DNA of 64,000 bases. It comes from Hawksworthiomyces lignivorus. Taxonomy: Eukaryota > Ascomycota > Sordariomycetes > Ophiostomatales > Ophiostomataceae. This document shows positions 34,968-46,345 of this stretch, piece by piece (within the stretch, counting starts at the first letter, position 1; each line of letters starts with the position of its first letter). The notes beneath the pieces were generated by a model. It was not told the origin of the DNA, ran no database searches, and saw only the letters and a list, made by a program, of their open reading frames with translations. The position numbers were made by a program, and so were the translations under genes. The DNA lies in the NCBI GenBank assembly GCA_002917075.1, contig NTMA01000031.1, forward strand, positions 186,001 through 250,000, in the 5' to 3' direction.

Positions 34968-35373
34968 TAGAAAAAAAACCAATAAGAGCCATAAAAGTCC
35001 AACAAAAAACGCAGGAAAAAAGAAATTAAGGTAGTCACGCAATACGGAAAAGACTAGGTAGTCGATTGGCTCAGTTTCTTTGACCTTTTTCGTCAGTGGT
35101 CCTGTCAATTGAAAGGGCGTAGACGTTAGTCACCAGCTATTTTTCAGCGAGGAGCATTCCCGGCGAGACTCGGTCCACGTTTAGGTTCTGCCGTGAAGAT
35201 CTCTCCGGAAGACCCTTCCTCCAGACGGGACCCGATATAATACAACCGGCCCGCATTGCACGTTATAATATAAATTTGGCAGCCGCTGACGCAGATTTGC
35301 ACAAACGTCCACGCCTGCTGTCTCCGCTGCGTGTCTTTCCCGGCTCGTTTTGTCCCGCTTCCGCTTTCGAGCC

Positions 35374-35810
35374 ATGGCCACCGAGTCCTTCGTCATCCGC
35401 ACCCCGGCTTCGTCGGCCAACATCGGCCCCGGCTTCGACGTCATCGGCCTGGCCCTGTCCCTCTACCTGGAGCTGACTGTTACGATCGACCGGTCCAAGA
35501 AGACGTCGACATGGCCGCTCAACTGCCGCATCACGTACGAGGGTGACGGCGCGGACTCGGTCCCGCTCGACCCGGACGCCAACCTGGTCACGCGCGTCGC
35601 GCTCTACGTGCTGCGCTGCCACAACCAGCGCAGCTTTCCCGTCGAGACCCACGTGCACATCAACAACCCCATCCCGCTGGGCCGCGGCCTGGGTTCGTCC
35701 GGCGCCGCCGTCGTGGCCGGCGTGATGCTGGGCAAGGAGGTCGGCGGGCTGCACCACCTCGACCTCAACCGGCTCTTCGACTTTTGCCTGATGATCGGTA
35801 CGACTGCAAG

Positions 35811-35846
<36 letters not shown>

Positions 35847-36649
35847 GCCTTCCTCCTTCCCCCTCATCCCGAGCCGTTGACTGCCGCTGTCCCTTCTTTT
35901 TTCTTCAGACCTTCCGGCCACCCCAGTGCTAACCCAGAGCAGAACGCCACCCGGACAATGTCGGCGCTGCGCTGTTCGGCGGCTTCGTCGGCACGTACCT
36001 CAACCCCCTCAAGCCCGAAGACGTGGCGCGCAAAGAGATCCCGCTCAGCGAGGTCCTCCCGGCGCCCGCAGGCGGCATCGACACGGGCGACCAGCCGCCA
36101 GACCCGCCTCACGGCATCGGCCACCACATCAAGTTCCCCTGGTCGCCGACCATCAAGGCCGTGGCTATCATCCCCGACTTCGAGGTCGCCACAGCAAAGG
36201 CCCGCGAGGTCCTTCCGGCCGAGTACCCCAGAGCAGACGTGGTGAGTAGAGGTCTTTTGTGAAATTGCTTCGGCTAGAAAACCCGGTCGCTGACTGTGTC
36301 GGCTGCGCAGACATTCAACCTGCAGCGGATAGCCCTGCTGCCCGTGGCCCTCGGCCAGTCGCCGCCCGACCCCGACCTGATCTATCTGGCGATGCAGGAC
36401 AAGCTGCACCAGCCGTACCGCCAGACCCTGATTCCTGGACTCACGGAGATCGTCGAGTCCATGACGCCCAGCTCGCAGCCCGGCCTGCTCGGCGTGTGTC
36501 TGTCCGGCGCCGGCCCCACAATCTTGGCGCTGGCCACCGACCACTTCGACGAGATTGCCGACCGCATTATTTCGCGGTTTACGCAGCAGGGCATCAAGTG
36601 CACCTGGCGGTTATTGGAGCCGGCCGAGGGCACGCAGATTATCCGCTAG
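35374..36649 (+). CDS. THR1: Homoserine kinase
   Basis: Three exons, 35374-35797, 35943-36241 and 36311-36649, give 353 residues (yeast Thr1 has 357). The enzyme phosphorylates L-homoserine with ATP to O-phosphohomoserine, the step before threonine synthase, in the cytosol. It belongs to the GHMP kinases: the N-terminal PASSANIGPGFDVIGLAL, the ATP-binding PLGRGLGSSGAAV at about residues 106-118, the ERHPDNVGAA motif formed exactly across the first intron, and the C-terminal CLSGAGPTILAL are all present. The first intron carries a (CT)16 tract just after its donor. The start was taken at the ATG giving the family N terminus MATESFVIRTPASSANIG. It is transcribed away from the chitin synthase. 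Confidence 0.95.
35813..35844. repeat. (CT)16 microsatellite in THR1 intron 1
   Basis: Sixteen CT units lie 15 bases after the intron donor and well before the acceptor. It doubles as a long pyrimidine tract. Confidence 0.95.
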
Positions 36650-38123
36650 AGCGAGGCGGCGCCATAGCCGGGCACTGGTGTAGAGAGTAGACAAGGCGCA
36701 TTGGGAGAGAAATGTTATGTCTGATACCCCGAAGGGAAAGCATACTAAAAAAAAATAGGATAATACAAAAAGACATTTACGTACGTACCCAAATGCCGCG
36801 AAATAACTCGTGCGGCTATGTCGCACCAGTTCACATCTGCATTTTCAGTCCCCCGCACCGCAAGAGGATCACGCAAGCGGCAGTATCCCAATCAATGCTG
36901 CTAGCAGGATGTCAATGTTCTCTAAGTGGCAGATACAGCTTCTAGCAAAGCAGTCAGACCATACATCATGTGACAACCAATGGATTGATTGAATGACTAT
37001 TTTGGTTCTTTGCCGTCTTACACTGCCGTACTCGGCTTTCGTATGCCTTCTGTCCGCCTCTTGCACACGAGTCAAGCTAAAATAGCTCTCATCGTGTTAA
37101 GCTATCTCAACACGATAGCATAATTCCCAAACCGGCAAAGATGAATCAATTTGAAGACTGGGTCGGTAGTATTTCCACTAATAACAGCGGGTGCCCCTCT
37201 AGCCCGATAACTCCGCCCCTGCCCCTGTCCTTCAATTCCTATGCCGAGTTGTTCGACCTTTGTAGCGCGCCGTAGTGCCGTGCGCGCGGAATGGCAGCAT
37301 TGGATTTCGGCGTGATCAAACCTGGCCAGCAGGTCAGATCGGCATTCGGAGGCGCGAGGGAAATGGTCCTACCGCGGTATAGATTTGGCGCAGTGGAGTT
37401 CAGTTAGATGATTGTATGTGATGCTCGCTTCATGTCGGTGTAAGTTGCAAGCTGCGGCCTCTGCTTTCCCCCGACTGACACAGCTCTTATTGCCGAATTG
37501 CTACCCTGGGCGGCGCTCGTCTTCTTATCAATCTACGCGGACATGCCCGCTAATAGCCAGCTAGAATAACTACCCAATGCATAGTTTAGGTGACCAGCAC
37601 ATCCGAGACCTCTTTGTCCCCTCTTTTTTTTATCAGATCGAAGATCTCCGCCTGATTGGAACAACAAAAAAATATCATGTAAAAGAGAACCGAGCATGTC
37701 TCCAGGGCTCGTCGGAGGGCGTGCTTGACAAGCTTCCTTGGTCCACACACACCTTTTTGCTTCCCCTTTGTCTTCAGTGATTCTCTAATGTTTTGTCAAC
37801 CCTGAGTAAAGTGCACAGATCTAAGGACGAGCTTGCTTCATTTGAGGAAGGCCCAGAGAATGTCAACTGAAGACGCGTTTCCTCGACTCTGGATACTGGT
37901 CTATGTGCTTCCTCGTCGTCCTCGGAGAAACGAGGAGCGGAGGAAAGACGACCAGATGGATCTCAACTCCGCGGGAAATTCGTCTTCTTGCTTCAGTATA
38001 AGTCACATCGTAACAGGAGTACTAAATGGAGCACAAGCGTCCACATATAAGCTCAATACATAGAAGATCACCGGGACATTTGTAGACACTAGCACTATCT
38101 ACTCCGCTACCTGTCTCCTTTGT
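36650..38123. other. Spacer between THR1 and the AIF-like gene
   Basis: Contains the THR1 3' end, a perfect 8-bp inverted repeat at 37091-37116, and the upstream region of the AIF-like gene. No convincing ORF or RNA gene is seen. Confidence 0.5.
37091..37116. repeat. Perfect 8-bp inverted repeat with 10-base loop
   Basis: ATCGTGTT and its exact complement AACACGAT flank a ten-base loop. It lies about 440 bp after the THR1 stop codon, so it could be a hairpin in a transcript or a dimeric binding site. No T-run follows it. Confidence 0.6.
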
Positions 38124-40501
38124 ATGAATCATCTCTGCTCTCTAGTTCCTCCACACTTTACCATGACCTTGCTCCTCTGCCGGATCACCTCACCAACCGG
38201 TATCGGCCGTAACATGCACTCTTCTCCTGTATCTGCAGCCCTCGCAGCATCTCATCCGTCTATTCGTCGCATTAGCGCACGCTATTACTCCCATTCTCCT
38301 TCCTGCCAGAAGATCAGCACACCGGTGAGCCTCCCGCCCAGTTCTTGCCAAGCGAGCAGAGTGGGGAGCTTGCTCGCACCAAGTGGATGCCGACGCGTCA
38401 ATACCGAAGGACTTGGTGTCTCGGCAGGCAGAGGAAGACGGCCTGGCAGCGGCTTAAGCAAGTTTATCAATCTGCATCCTCCCCACCATCTTCGATATTC
38501 CACTGCCGTCACCGCTGCCAGTATTTCTCACTCTCAAACAACTCGTCCAAAACGACGCTCGCCTCTTCCAACGCCGACTGGACTGCTGCTGCGCCAGACT
38601 GCTCCCCATCACCAGATCACAAGAACCCTCCAGACATCATCCAGAGCTCCAGTTGGGGCTGTGTTCGCCGCCGCTGCTGCCACCACATCGGTCAATTCTG
38701 TGTCTTCATTCTCGTCAGCGGCTTCCCAGCGCCTGGCTACGGTATCCCGCCAGGTCCAACACACTCGCCAAAGTAGACCATTCTCTCACTCTGCATCGCC
38801 CGGCTCAGCCACCATCGCCAACAGCATGGGTTCGGCCCTTCGTCCTAACGACGCTTCATCGCCTTATAAGGTCCTCATAGTCGGTGGTTCCTATGGAGGC
38901 CTAGCGGCTGCGTTTAACTTGTCAGATCTCTGCCTCGGAAAGGTAGCTCGAGGTAGTCTGCGAGACGCAAGCAGAGGTGACAGCGCCATAGCAGCTCCGA
39001 GTAGCAACTTACACTAATACGACACCTAGAGCAACCGAAGGAACTTCCACCGATCCATGTCGACATCACTGTAGTCGATGAGCGGGATGGATTTTGTAAG
39101 TGGATTGCATAGCCGCTGGAACTCATTGCAAGTCGCCATGCGCTGCATCTGGGAATGCTTCTTCTAATAGCTCATAGACCACGTCATCGGCTCACCCTTA
39201 GTGCTCGCCTCTCAAGAATATGCCGAAAAAGCCTGGATTCCATACAAGGACATACCGGCGCTGCAGGCTTCGCCCAATATCCAGACCGTCCACGGCAGCG
39301 TAGTCAACGTCGACCTGGCCAGCAAGACTGCCGTGATAAAGGAGGCGCAGAGCGGCGAGTCACGCACTGTCGAGTACGACTTCGTCATTGTCACCTCGGG
39401 CCTGCGCCGCGTGTGGCCGGTCGTGCCGCAGTCGCTCGACAAGGCTGCCTATCTAGCCGAAGTGGCGCCGCACATCAAGACGGTCTCGACAGCCAAGGAT
39501 GGCGTGCTAATTGTCGGTGGAGGTGCGCATTTTGGTCCCTTTTCCTCTTCTTCTTTGCGCTCGTTTCCTGTCTACCTTTCTCGCACGGAGCTGCGGCTGA
39601 CTTACCGCGCTTTCTAGGTGCTGTCGGCGTCGAGATGGCCGCCGAGCTGAAGCTGGCGCAGCCTCAGACCAAGGTCACGCTGGCACACTCGCGCTCCCGG
39701 CTGCTGTCTTCCGAGCCGCTCCCAGATGAGCTCGCTAGCAAGACGCTTGAGCTCCTCCAGAAGGGCGGCGTGGAAGTGCTCCTAGACCACCGGCTGCAGG
39801 AGACGCGAGCCCTCGCCGGCGAAGGCGGTGATGCTGCCCCCGTCCAAGAGGTTGTCTTCACCAACGGGCACACCCTACGAGTAGACGCAGTCATCATGGC
39901 GGTATCAAAGAGCGTGCCGTCCACTCAATTCCTTCCGCAGGAAGCCCTCAACGACGAGGGTTACGTCAAGATCCAGCCAAAGTACGAATCCCTCAAGACT
40001 GAAAAGCATATTCCCCAATTCTATCATTTTAATTTGTTTGTCTTGATTTGCTAATAAGAATTAGCCTATTCTTCCCGCAGGACGTCCCTAACGCTGACAG
40101 CGCTCTCGCCGTCGGCGATCTAGTCGCTTGGTCTGGAATAAAGCGCTGTGGTGGCGCCATGCACATGGGCTACTTCGCGGCGTGCAATGCGCACAGGCGC
40201 ATGCAGGAACTCTCCTTCGGTACGGCACCGACGTACGAGGCTCTTGGAGAAGTGCCTCCCATGATTGCACTTGCCCTTGGAAACGATGCTCTAGCATTCA
40301 AAGAAGGCGAAGAGGTGCTCACGGGCGGCGACATCCTCGACCGATTCTTCCAGGACGATGTCGGCTTGAACAGTAAGTTCTATCCCTTCCGATATCTTGC
40401 TTATGGCTTAGGCTAAGCTTTGTTTACCTTACGCTAACGTATCCCAAGTCTGCTTGAATATAATTGGTATTGGCTCAAAGTCCAGCAGCCTAACTGCATA
40501 A
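38124..40501 (+). CDS. AIF/FSP1-like FAD-dependent pyridine nucleotide oxidoreductase
   Basis: Six exons, 38124-38952, 39030-39095, 39178-39522, 39618-39981, 40065-40372 and 40449-40501, close in phase to 654 residues. From residue 235 (MGSALRPND) it matches the AMID/FSP1 branch of the apoptosis-inducing-factor family. Visible are the FAD-binding KVLIVGGSYGGLAAA near 249, VDERDGFYHVIGSPL across introns 1-2, an NAD(P)H-binding GVLIVGGGAVGVEMAAEL built across intron 3, and the C-terminal FAD contact ADSALAVGDL. The family oxidises NAD(P)H with quinone-type acceptors. The first 234 residues are Ser/Arg/His-rich with few acids, starting with a presequence-like MTLLLCRITSP. Human FSP1 is 373 residues. 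The true start could be 38124, 38163 or 38826. The third-last and last splice junctions are the least certain; the last exon adds only 17 residues. Confidence 0.82.
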
Positions 40502-40631
40502 GTATAGGTAGTTGAAAGGCGTATATATATCATGTTGCGAGTAGCCAGAAGGAGATGCAGTTCGAAATTCCCCTTTATCTCAAAAGCATTGCTTTTTTTT
40601 TTTTTGTTGAAGCTTCTGCTAGCTCATGCTA

Positions 40632-42431
40632 TTAGAATGGGTGCATGGCACCACTGAGCTGTAACTCTTCAAATTTCAAAGTCTCCCTGAGGCCTGGTCT
40701 TGGAGTCAAAGAGCTGAGCTTGTGCTCGTGTTCTCTCGAAAGCCAGTTCACATATCTCTGCCACCACCCAGGCCATATACCTGGACCGGCCATGTCAAAC
40801 CAGAAGTCTCTAGCAGTTATACTGAGATTAGCGATGAAAGCACTAGACTTTGCATCATATTCCAGTCGATCCATTGTAACAGTCGCTCTCTTCCCCCCGG
40901 GGAAAGACGCCGTGAGAGTATGTTGGCCAGGCTTCTTTATAACTTGCTCCCGACCACCAAACAAGAACTCGTCCGCGATCTTGACCATGTCGTCGTGCAT
41001 CAAATCTGTAGCGATGCCAAATTTTGTTTCCATGCCCCAGAGTGTTAGCCACACCGCAAGCTGGTGCCCCACCGCATTTTTAAATAGGAGAACGACCGCG
41101 CTAGTATCCTCATTCAGGTTGATGGAGATGGGGGCCTCGTCTATCTGACCCTGCTTAACGGAAGCATCATTGTACACGACATCGAGCCCTCCAACAAGGC
41201 ATGGCCTGCCAGGCGGACGGATGGACAGTTTAAACGTGGTCCACCGGTTCTTGCGGAAAAGGCCTGGGTTTCCTTCTCGGACATATAAATCTGTGGTTGT
41301 CATCTTTTGTTGGTTGCTCATGAGTCGTATTGGGAACTCCACAAGCTCATTGGTGTAGACACGCACGAAGTCATTTTGATTGTAGAAGCGTCGGTACAGG
41401 AAAATAGCAAAAGCACTCTGATCCCAGGGAAACCTATTAACAACAAAAGAACTAGCATCGGCTTCGGGATGACAACTGAGAATTGCGACGTAGACGTTCT
41501 TGATAGGGGTCTCTTGCAGAGGAAGCTCAATGCGCAGACCTCTGTTCGTCATGGAAAAGGCAGGATTTGGTGTTGTGTTGAGAATCGCCTTATCCCTGCA
41601 CGCCACAAACTCTGCAGGAGAGCTGGCAAGAAGTCCGCTGGAGTGGTCGTGGCCAGTTTTCCAGGAAAAGATGGTCTGGTCGTTTGTGGTCTGGATGATT
41701 TCCAGCTGCAGCCGGCGAAAGGCCTTCTCGCCTTCCCCGTAGATCAGCGGCATGTTGACACCAAAGAGTCCCATCAGGCAGTAAGCGCGGTCTTCGATTC
41801 TCGTCGTCTGCCGATTTCCCGCCCAGCTCATTTTTACTGAAACCGGGGCCCACTGGTAGCTGTCCTTGCTGCTTTTTCCTAGAATGCTACTCTGGATGCC
41901 CGTGATTTCGAAGATCGTATCCTTGAGAGCATCTTTTGTGTCCAGATATGTCCAATCCGCGCTGAAGAACTGCACAGAGCTCGGAGCAAGAAGCTCCTGC
42001 AAAGTCCAACCTCTCGTAAACCATGCGCTCTTTCTAAAGGCGGATCCCTCTTCGCTGATGTGGTCGTGCGCTGGCACATCCGACAAATAGGCATAGCATA
42101 CTTTGCATTCTTTATACCACCGGAACATGGAGTTGATGGCTTCTGTCAGCTCTGCTAGGTTTGTCTTATCGATGCAGCATGTGTCGACCCACGCGTAGGT
42201 GAGGCCATCGGATGCGGCCCTTTGGCAACAGTTTCGAATCTTTTGAAACCCGATCCCTAGGTTTCCATCCATGGCCCTGCCCTCCCGCAGGATTGTCTCC
42301 AAACTCTGCAGCGATATCTCATCGGCCCCCCATGTGTGCGATAGAATGGCATATTCGGGTATATTGGGCTGGGCTTTAGTTGGAAACTCATGGAAAGTGA
42401 GATTCGTAGTATGAAGGAGTCGTATTGGCAT
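40632..42431 (-). CDS. HET-domain (heterokaryon incompatibility) protein
   Basis: A single exon gives 599 residues. The N terminus MPIRLLHTTNLTFHEF and the HET core are clear: YAILSHTWG at 27-35, YAWVDTCCID at 79-88, RGWTLQELLAP at 140-150, and EDRAYCLMGLFGVNMPLIYGEGEKAF at 213-238, a block shared with HET-E/HET-D type proteins. HET domains are death effectors of fungal allorecognition and resemble TIR-like folds. No NACHT or WD40 repeats follow; residues 260-599 contain no domain I recognise. The gene converges with the AIF-like gene, the stop codons being about 130 bp apart. Base composition is more AT-rich than in its neighbours, as is usual for HET genes, and could mean faster evolution or a different origin. 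Such proteins occur in tens of copies per genome, so a role in incompatibility is not certain for this one. Confidence 0.92.
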   Translation of the reverse strand: MPIRLLHTTNLTFHEFPTKAQPNIPEYAILSHTWGADEISLQSLETILREGRAMDGNLGIGFQKIRNCCQRAASDGLTYAWVDTCCIDKTNLAELTEAINSMFRWYKECKVCYAYLSDVPAHDHISEEGSAFRKSAWFTRGWTLQELLAPSSVQFFSADWTYLDTKDALKDTIFEITGIQSSILGKSSKDSYQWAPVSVKMSWAGNRQTTRIEDRAYCLMGLFGVNMPLIYGEGEKAFRRLQLEIIQTTNDQTIFSWKTGHDHSSGLLASSPAEFVACRDKAILNTTPNPAFSMTNRGLRIELPLQETPIKNVYVAILSCHPEADASSFVVNRFPWDQSAFAIFLYRRFYNQNDFVRVYTNELVEFPIRLMSNQQKMTTTDLYVREGNPGLFRKNRWTTFKLSIRPPGRPCLVGGLDVVYNDASVKQGQIDEAPISINLNEDTSAVVLLFKNAVGHQLAVWLTLWGMETKFGIATDLMHDDMVKIADEFLFGGREQVIKKPGQHTLTASFPGGKRATVTMDRLEYDAKSSAFIANLSITARDFWFDMAGPGIWPGWWQRYVNWLSREHEHKLSSLTPRPGLRETLKFEELQLSGAMHPF

Positions 42432-43886
42432 TTTATATTGACATACTTTCTTTAACTCAACACAAAGGTTTTATTTCATGTTGTGTGTACTATAGAGACG
42501 ACAGAGAGATTTCTGCCTAGAAGTTAGAGTATCAAGTCAAGGCGCTAATATGGGGACCAGGGGAACTGATGTAAGCCTTAAGAGAACCAAGTCCCGCCAA
42601 CCAATAATATGACAGTTTTCACTGTCTGTTAAACGACCTCAAAATACAACCCTGAGCACCTACGTTTTTTTGTGATAAATTGCTGCTACTGCAATGGTCT
42701 GAGTTCTCAAGTCCAGACTGCTTGTTCCATGTCACGACACTGGATTTTAATTCGTATGTCTTGCTATGCGCTGTGCTTCCTCTGGGGTATAGCCAGCAGA
42801 GCAACAGCGCACTATTCGAGATATTCTGCACCAAGCGCCAAAAAAAAAAAGCAAAGATCAACAGCAGGACATCGACCTTGACAGCTTCCAGCTTCGTGTG
42901 CAATGTGGTAAACCTGGGAAGAGTTGTATTCCTCCTATGTGACGCTACAAAGACTATATATAGTCGAAGATTAGCACAGATTTATCAAAGATATTTGGCC
43001 AAATAAATGAAAACAGCAGAGACTTCCTTATAATTAAATATAGAATTTCAATAGAGAATAAGACTTCCCTGACTGACTTATTGGCGTATATGTTCAGAGC
43101 CGTCGTCGGTACTCGTATTCGAGACTGTAACCTTTGTAGAGATATCGTTTGAACGACGCTAGTCCAAATATGGGAAAGAACGACGGCAAGAACCGCTCCT
43201 GCTTCAACGCATTCCCCGCGTGGTGCCTTGCCAGATTGAAAATTGAGTGACACCTGCCATCGGTGCGCTGAGTCACCTGTCTATCCTTTAAATAGGGCTG
43301 GCAATATCGATATACCGCATTTGGCGGCTGGAGGTAGAGCAATTGGGTTGTTGGATCAAACGAAATAAGGAGGGAAAGGTCCGACTAACTCGAGATTTTC
43401 TCGGCAGACCCGAAGATCAACATCGGGATTCGAAACAGAGATTATCTGATCTCAAGCAGCCGCGTTCAAGGGGTATAAGTGTGCGGCTGTGGCCTACCAG
43501 CCGTCGCGATATGGCCGGCGATCACTAATCACTATCAGAGCAGCGGATATCAAAAATAGCATATTGAGTTGTCCGTTCGAGACATCTACTGTCGGTTTCG
43601 GGATTTGGAGGAGATATGGCGTCATTTGTACACCGAGAATAGTGCAGTTGGCCAATTGAATATATGAAAAGCAAAACCCGTCTTGACTTAATCAACAGTA
43701 TAAAGCGCAAAACTAGAAAAGAAGGAGCGGAGCCGCTCGTCCAATTCGCTACGGCGCGCTCTCTGTCACAAAACCTTCGACATTTGCTGCTATAAATTGC
43801 CGGTGTCCTCGACCTGTCTTGCTCAGTAGGTCGACCAGTGGCCGAACAATTTCATTTTTATAGGCAGTCTATACAGTTCTGCAGTC
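42432..43886. other. Divergent spacer between the HET gene and the OsmC-like gene
   Basis: AT-rich to about 43.1 kb, then closer to average. Frames of up to 108 codons look random. No transposon or RNA gene is recognised. Confidence 0.5.
43791..43797 (+). promoter_or_regulatory. TATA-like box of the OsmC-like gene
   Basis: TATAAAT lies 96 bases upstream of the ATG, a normal distance for a TATA element with a short leader. Confidence 0.5.
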
Positions 43887-44453
43887 ATGAACCGGACACT
43901 TATTTCGTCCTTGAGACGCGGCGCCGCCGTCCGCCAACTGCGGCCGAGCACGGGATGCCGGTCCTTTTCGGTGTCTCCAGCCCTGTCGTCGTCCCCGAGC
44001 ATCACAATCCAGGTCCAGGGCCACGGCACCGGCACAGCCCAGACCGTCTCCGTGCCAAACCAGCCGTTCACGTTCTCGGCAGACACGTATACCTCGCTCG
44101 GCGGCGGGGAATCGGCACCGACGCCCCTCGCCTACGCGCTCGCGAGCCTAGGCACGTGCAACCAGGTCACCGGCTCGCTCGTGGCCAAGGACCACAAGAT
44201 CCGGCTGGGCGAGTGGCACGTCGACGTGGACGGGCAGCTGCCCACGGCGGTTCTGGTGAAGGGCGCGCAGGGCAACTCCAACTGGGAGAGCGTCGTGCTC
44301 AAGGTGCGGGTGCAGACTGATATCGCGGGCGGCAGCGAGGATCCCAGCTTCCAGCACTTTGTATCCGAGGTCGAGCGCCGCTGCCCCATCACCCAGCTCT
44401 TCAAGCGTAGCGGTGTGAAGGTGACCAGCGCATGGCAGAACGAGCCGCTGTGA
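43887..44453 (+). CDS. OsmC/Ohr-like peroxide-resistance protein, probably mitochondrial
   Basis: A single exon encodes 188 residues. Residues 1-36 are rich in Arg and Ser without acidic residues and end near RSFSVSPAL, a typical mitochondrial presequence. The rest is an OsmC fold: a beta-rich N-terminal half, then TPLAYALASLGTCNQV with Cys91 on the long central helix, and RRCPITQLF with Cys166. These two Cys residues are the pair that gives OsmC/Ohr proteins their thiol peroxidase activity toward organic hydroperoxides. The family is bacterial in origin but widespread in fungi. The start is the first ATG after a TATAAAT box. Codon use is strongly GC-biased, suggesting good expression. Confidence 0.9.
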   Translation: MNRTLISSLRRGAAVRQLRPSTGCRSFSVSPALSSSPSITIQVQGHGTGTAQTVSVPNQPFTFSADTYTSLGGGESAPTPLAYALASLGTCNQVTGSLVAKDHKIRLGEWHVDVDGQLPTAVLVKGAQGNSNWESVVLKVRVQTDIAGGSEDPSFQHFVSEVERRCPITQLFKRSGVKVTSAWQNEPL

Positions 44454-46345
44454 AGGGCGAATATCTAAGGCTGGCTTATTCCGCGTGTCGCATTCTGTAG
44501 TGAACGGGCGCAGCTAGTTGGTTCCGTATGCGCATTGGTGTGGTTTCAGGAATCCTGTTTCTGTGAAGAAATCATGATTATTTTATTTATAAGCAAATCC
44601 TAAACATGCACCACAAGCTAACGCCAAACAAATAATGGATAATGAAATACGTTTGTGATTTAAGGTCATAACAAAAGCCACTAGTCAACGCAAGTCATTT
44701 GACTTTTGATCCCAGCATCATAAAATCTCTGTTTCGTATTCTCGTCGCTTTCATTGAGAAGACTGGGGGCTTCTGGTGAGTAGGATGCATTTAGTTTGTA
44801 CAATGGGCTTTGCCTGGCATGTGGATAGGTGCGCTACCCACACGCGCTGTGGGCTGGTCGTAGGAAGATATCAGCATTTGGAATGGTCAAGCCCTTGGCC
44901 GTGGGCGATTACTCTTGGATCTTCAGACAATTTTTCATCGCCCCAGCTTCTTCAAATTTTCATGAGGCAACCATGTCTCGTGGATTGCGCGCCAATTGAA
45001 GCGCTAGGTCGCTGGTGATATTGTTGGTCAGGTTATTTCTCAGTCATATTGAAACAAAGAAAAATGTGATGAAAGAAGAATGGAAATCAGTGTTATTGAT
45101 GTGCTCGACTCAGCAAGGTATGCAGTTTCAAGACACGGAAAGCTGATGTCATAGAAAGAGCCGCGTCTCTGCGCTTCTTCGGTTTTGTCGCGTCAAGTTG
45201 AAAATGAACTAAAAGGCGCCTTTCTCAGCAATGACGAATTATTCATACTTCTGAAGCCACAAAAGCTGGCTTGCACGAGCAACAACACAATTGACACGCT
45301 TTCGTGTTGGTCCTGTCAGCAGGAAGAATGTACCTTTTCTTAGTGGCTCGGGGAAAACCGCCGTTGGCAGCTCAGCTGGTGAGGATGGGTCATTGAGCCT
45401 ATGGGATGTCAAGCAAAGACCGGGGGCACCATTTCAGCGCCGATCATGCCACACAGGCCAGATAGTGGGACCACTGGCATATACAGCGCCTTACCATCGT
45501 GCCATTCCACCCCCAGAAAAAATTAGCTGAGCGGGTGGTCAAAACCTTAAAAAAAGAAAATCCCCGCTCGTACGGCTCTGAGAGCCAGAACGGGCTTGAG
45601 GGATCTACGGATGCAGAAGCTGTCAGAATGATTCTGCGCACGCGTATTGGTAAAAAAGGAAGAGGAGCCAACGCCTATAGTGGCCAAATCCCGTATCATT
45701 CCCTCCTAAATTAGCGATTTGTTCTCGAAAACTACCCACACGCGTACCTAGTGAATTGAATCTCGTGTTTCCTGCTGATAGTGGCACGATAGAGGGGAAC
45801 CCGACCTAGCAGAGCTCATATTGCAAAGCTCCCTTGCCAGCCTACTGCTCTCAGAGATTGTGCAGCGCTGCCCAGTGCTATAATCAATGACGAAGAAATG
45901 TCGGACCGGGTTGGTGGGACCTCTGGACAGCCTCAGTAGGCCGACAGAGAAAAAAAAACAGAATTTATGGAAGTGGCCGGTGTTGCGATCTGCCCATCCC
46001 TTCTGAGACATACGCCGAAGGAAGGCTAGATGCGTACATTTTGTTGCTGTTCCTATGCCCTGGCGCTGCCATGCTCTGATCCCCAGAGTCACGAAAATCA
46101 ATAGGTGACTGGTCCACTTGTGCTGTTGGCAATGAAGATCTTCCTCTGCACTCGCTCCCCTATAAAAAGGTGTTCGCCTTCCTCCAGTCTCTGCTGACTT
46201 GGATTTGCATCATCATCATCAACCTATCCACTCAATACTTTATCACTGTATCTTCAAAGTCAGATTGTGACTGCATCTCCTCTCTGCAACCACATCTCCA
46301 CTCATCGATCTTCAAAAGAATCACCCCTCCAACTTCAAAACCACA
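44454..46345. other. Spacer between the OsmC-like gene and the small mitochondrial protein gene
   Basis: About 1.9 kb without a recognisable gene. Short frames at 45.3-45.7 kb have no family resemblance. The final 200 bases contain the promoter of the next gene. Confidence 0.5.
46161..46168 (+). promoter_or_regulatory. TATA box of the small mitochondrial protein gene
   Basis: TATAAAAA lies 185 bases upstream of the ATG at 46346, followed by a pyrimidine- and CAT-rich leader typical of highly expressed fungal genes. Confidence 0.55.

Larger units (their letters stand above)
31469..35373. other. 3.9 kb divergent spacer between chitin synthase and THR1
   Basis: No protein-like ORF is seen. It includes a candidate spliced leader of the chitin synthase transcript (donor at 32429-32434, minus strand), two TACGGAGTA-type motifs, a GA microsatellite, alternating TACG-rich DNA at about 33.67-33.78 kb, and an A16/TAA run. 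The final 300 bases before THR1 include TATAATA-like sequences near 35237 and 35266. Confidence 0.5.
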
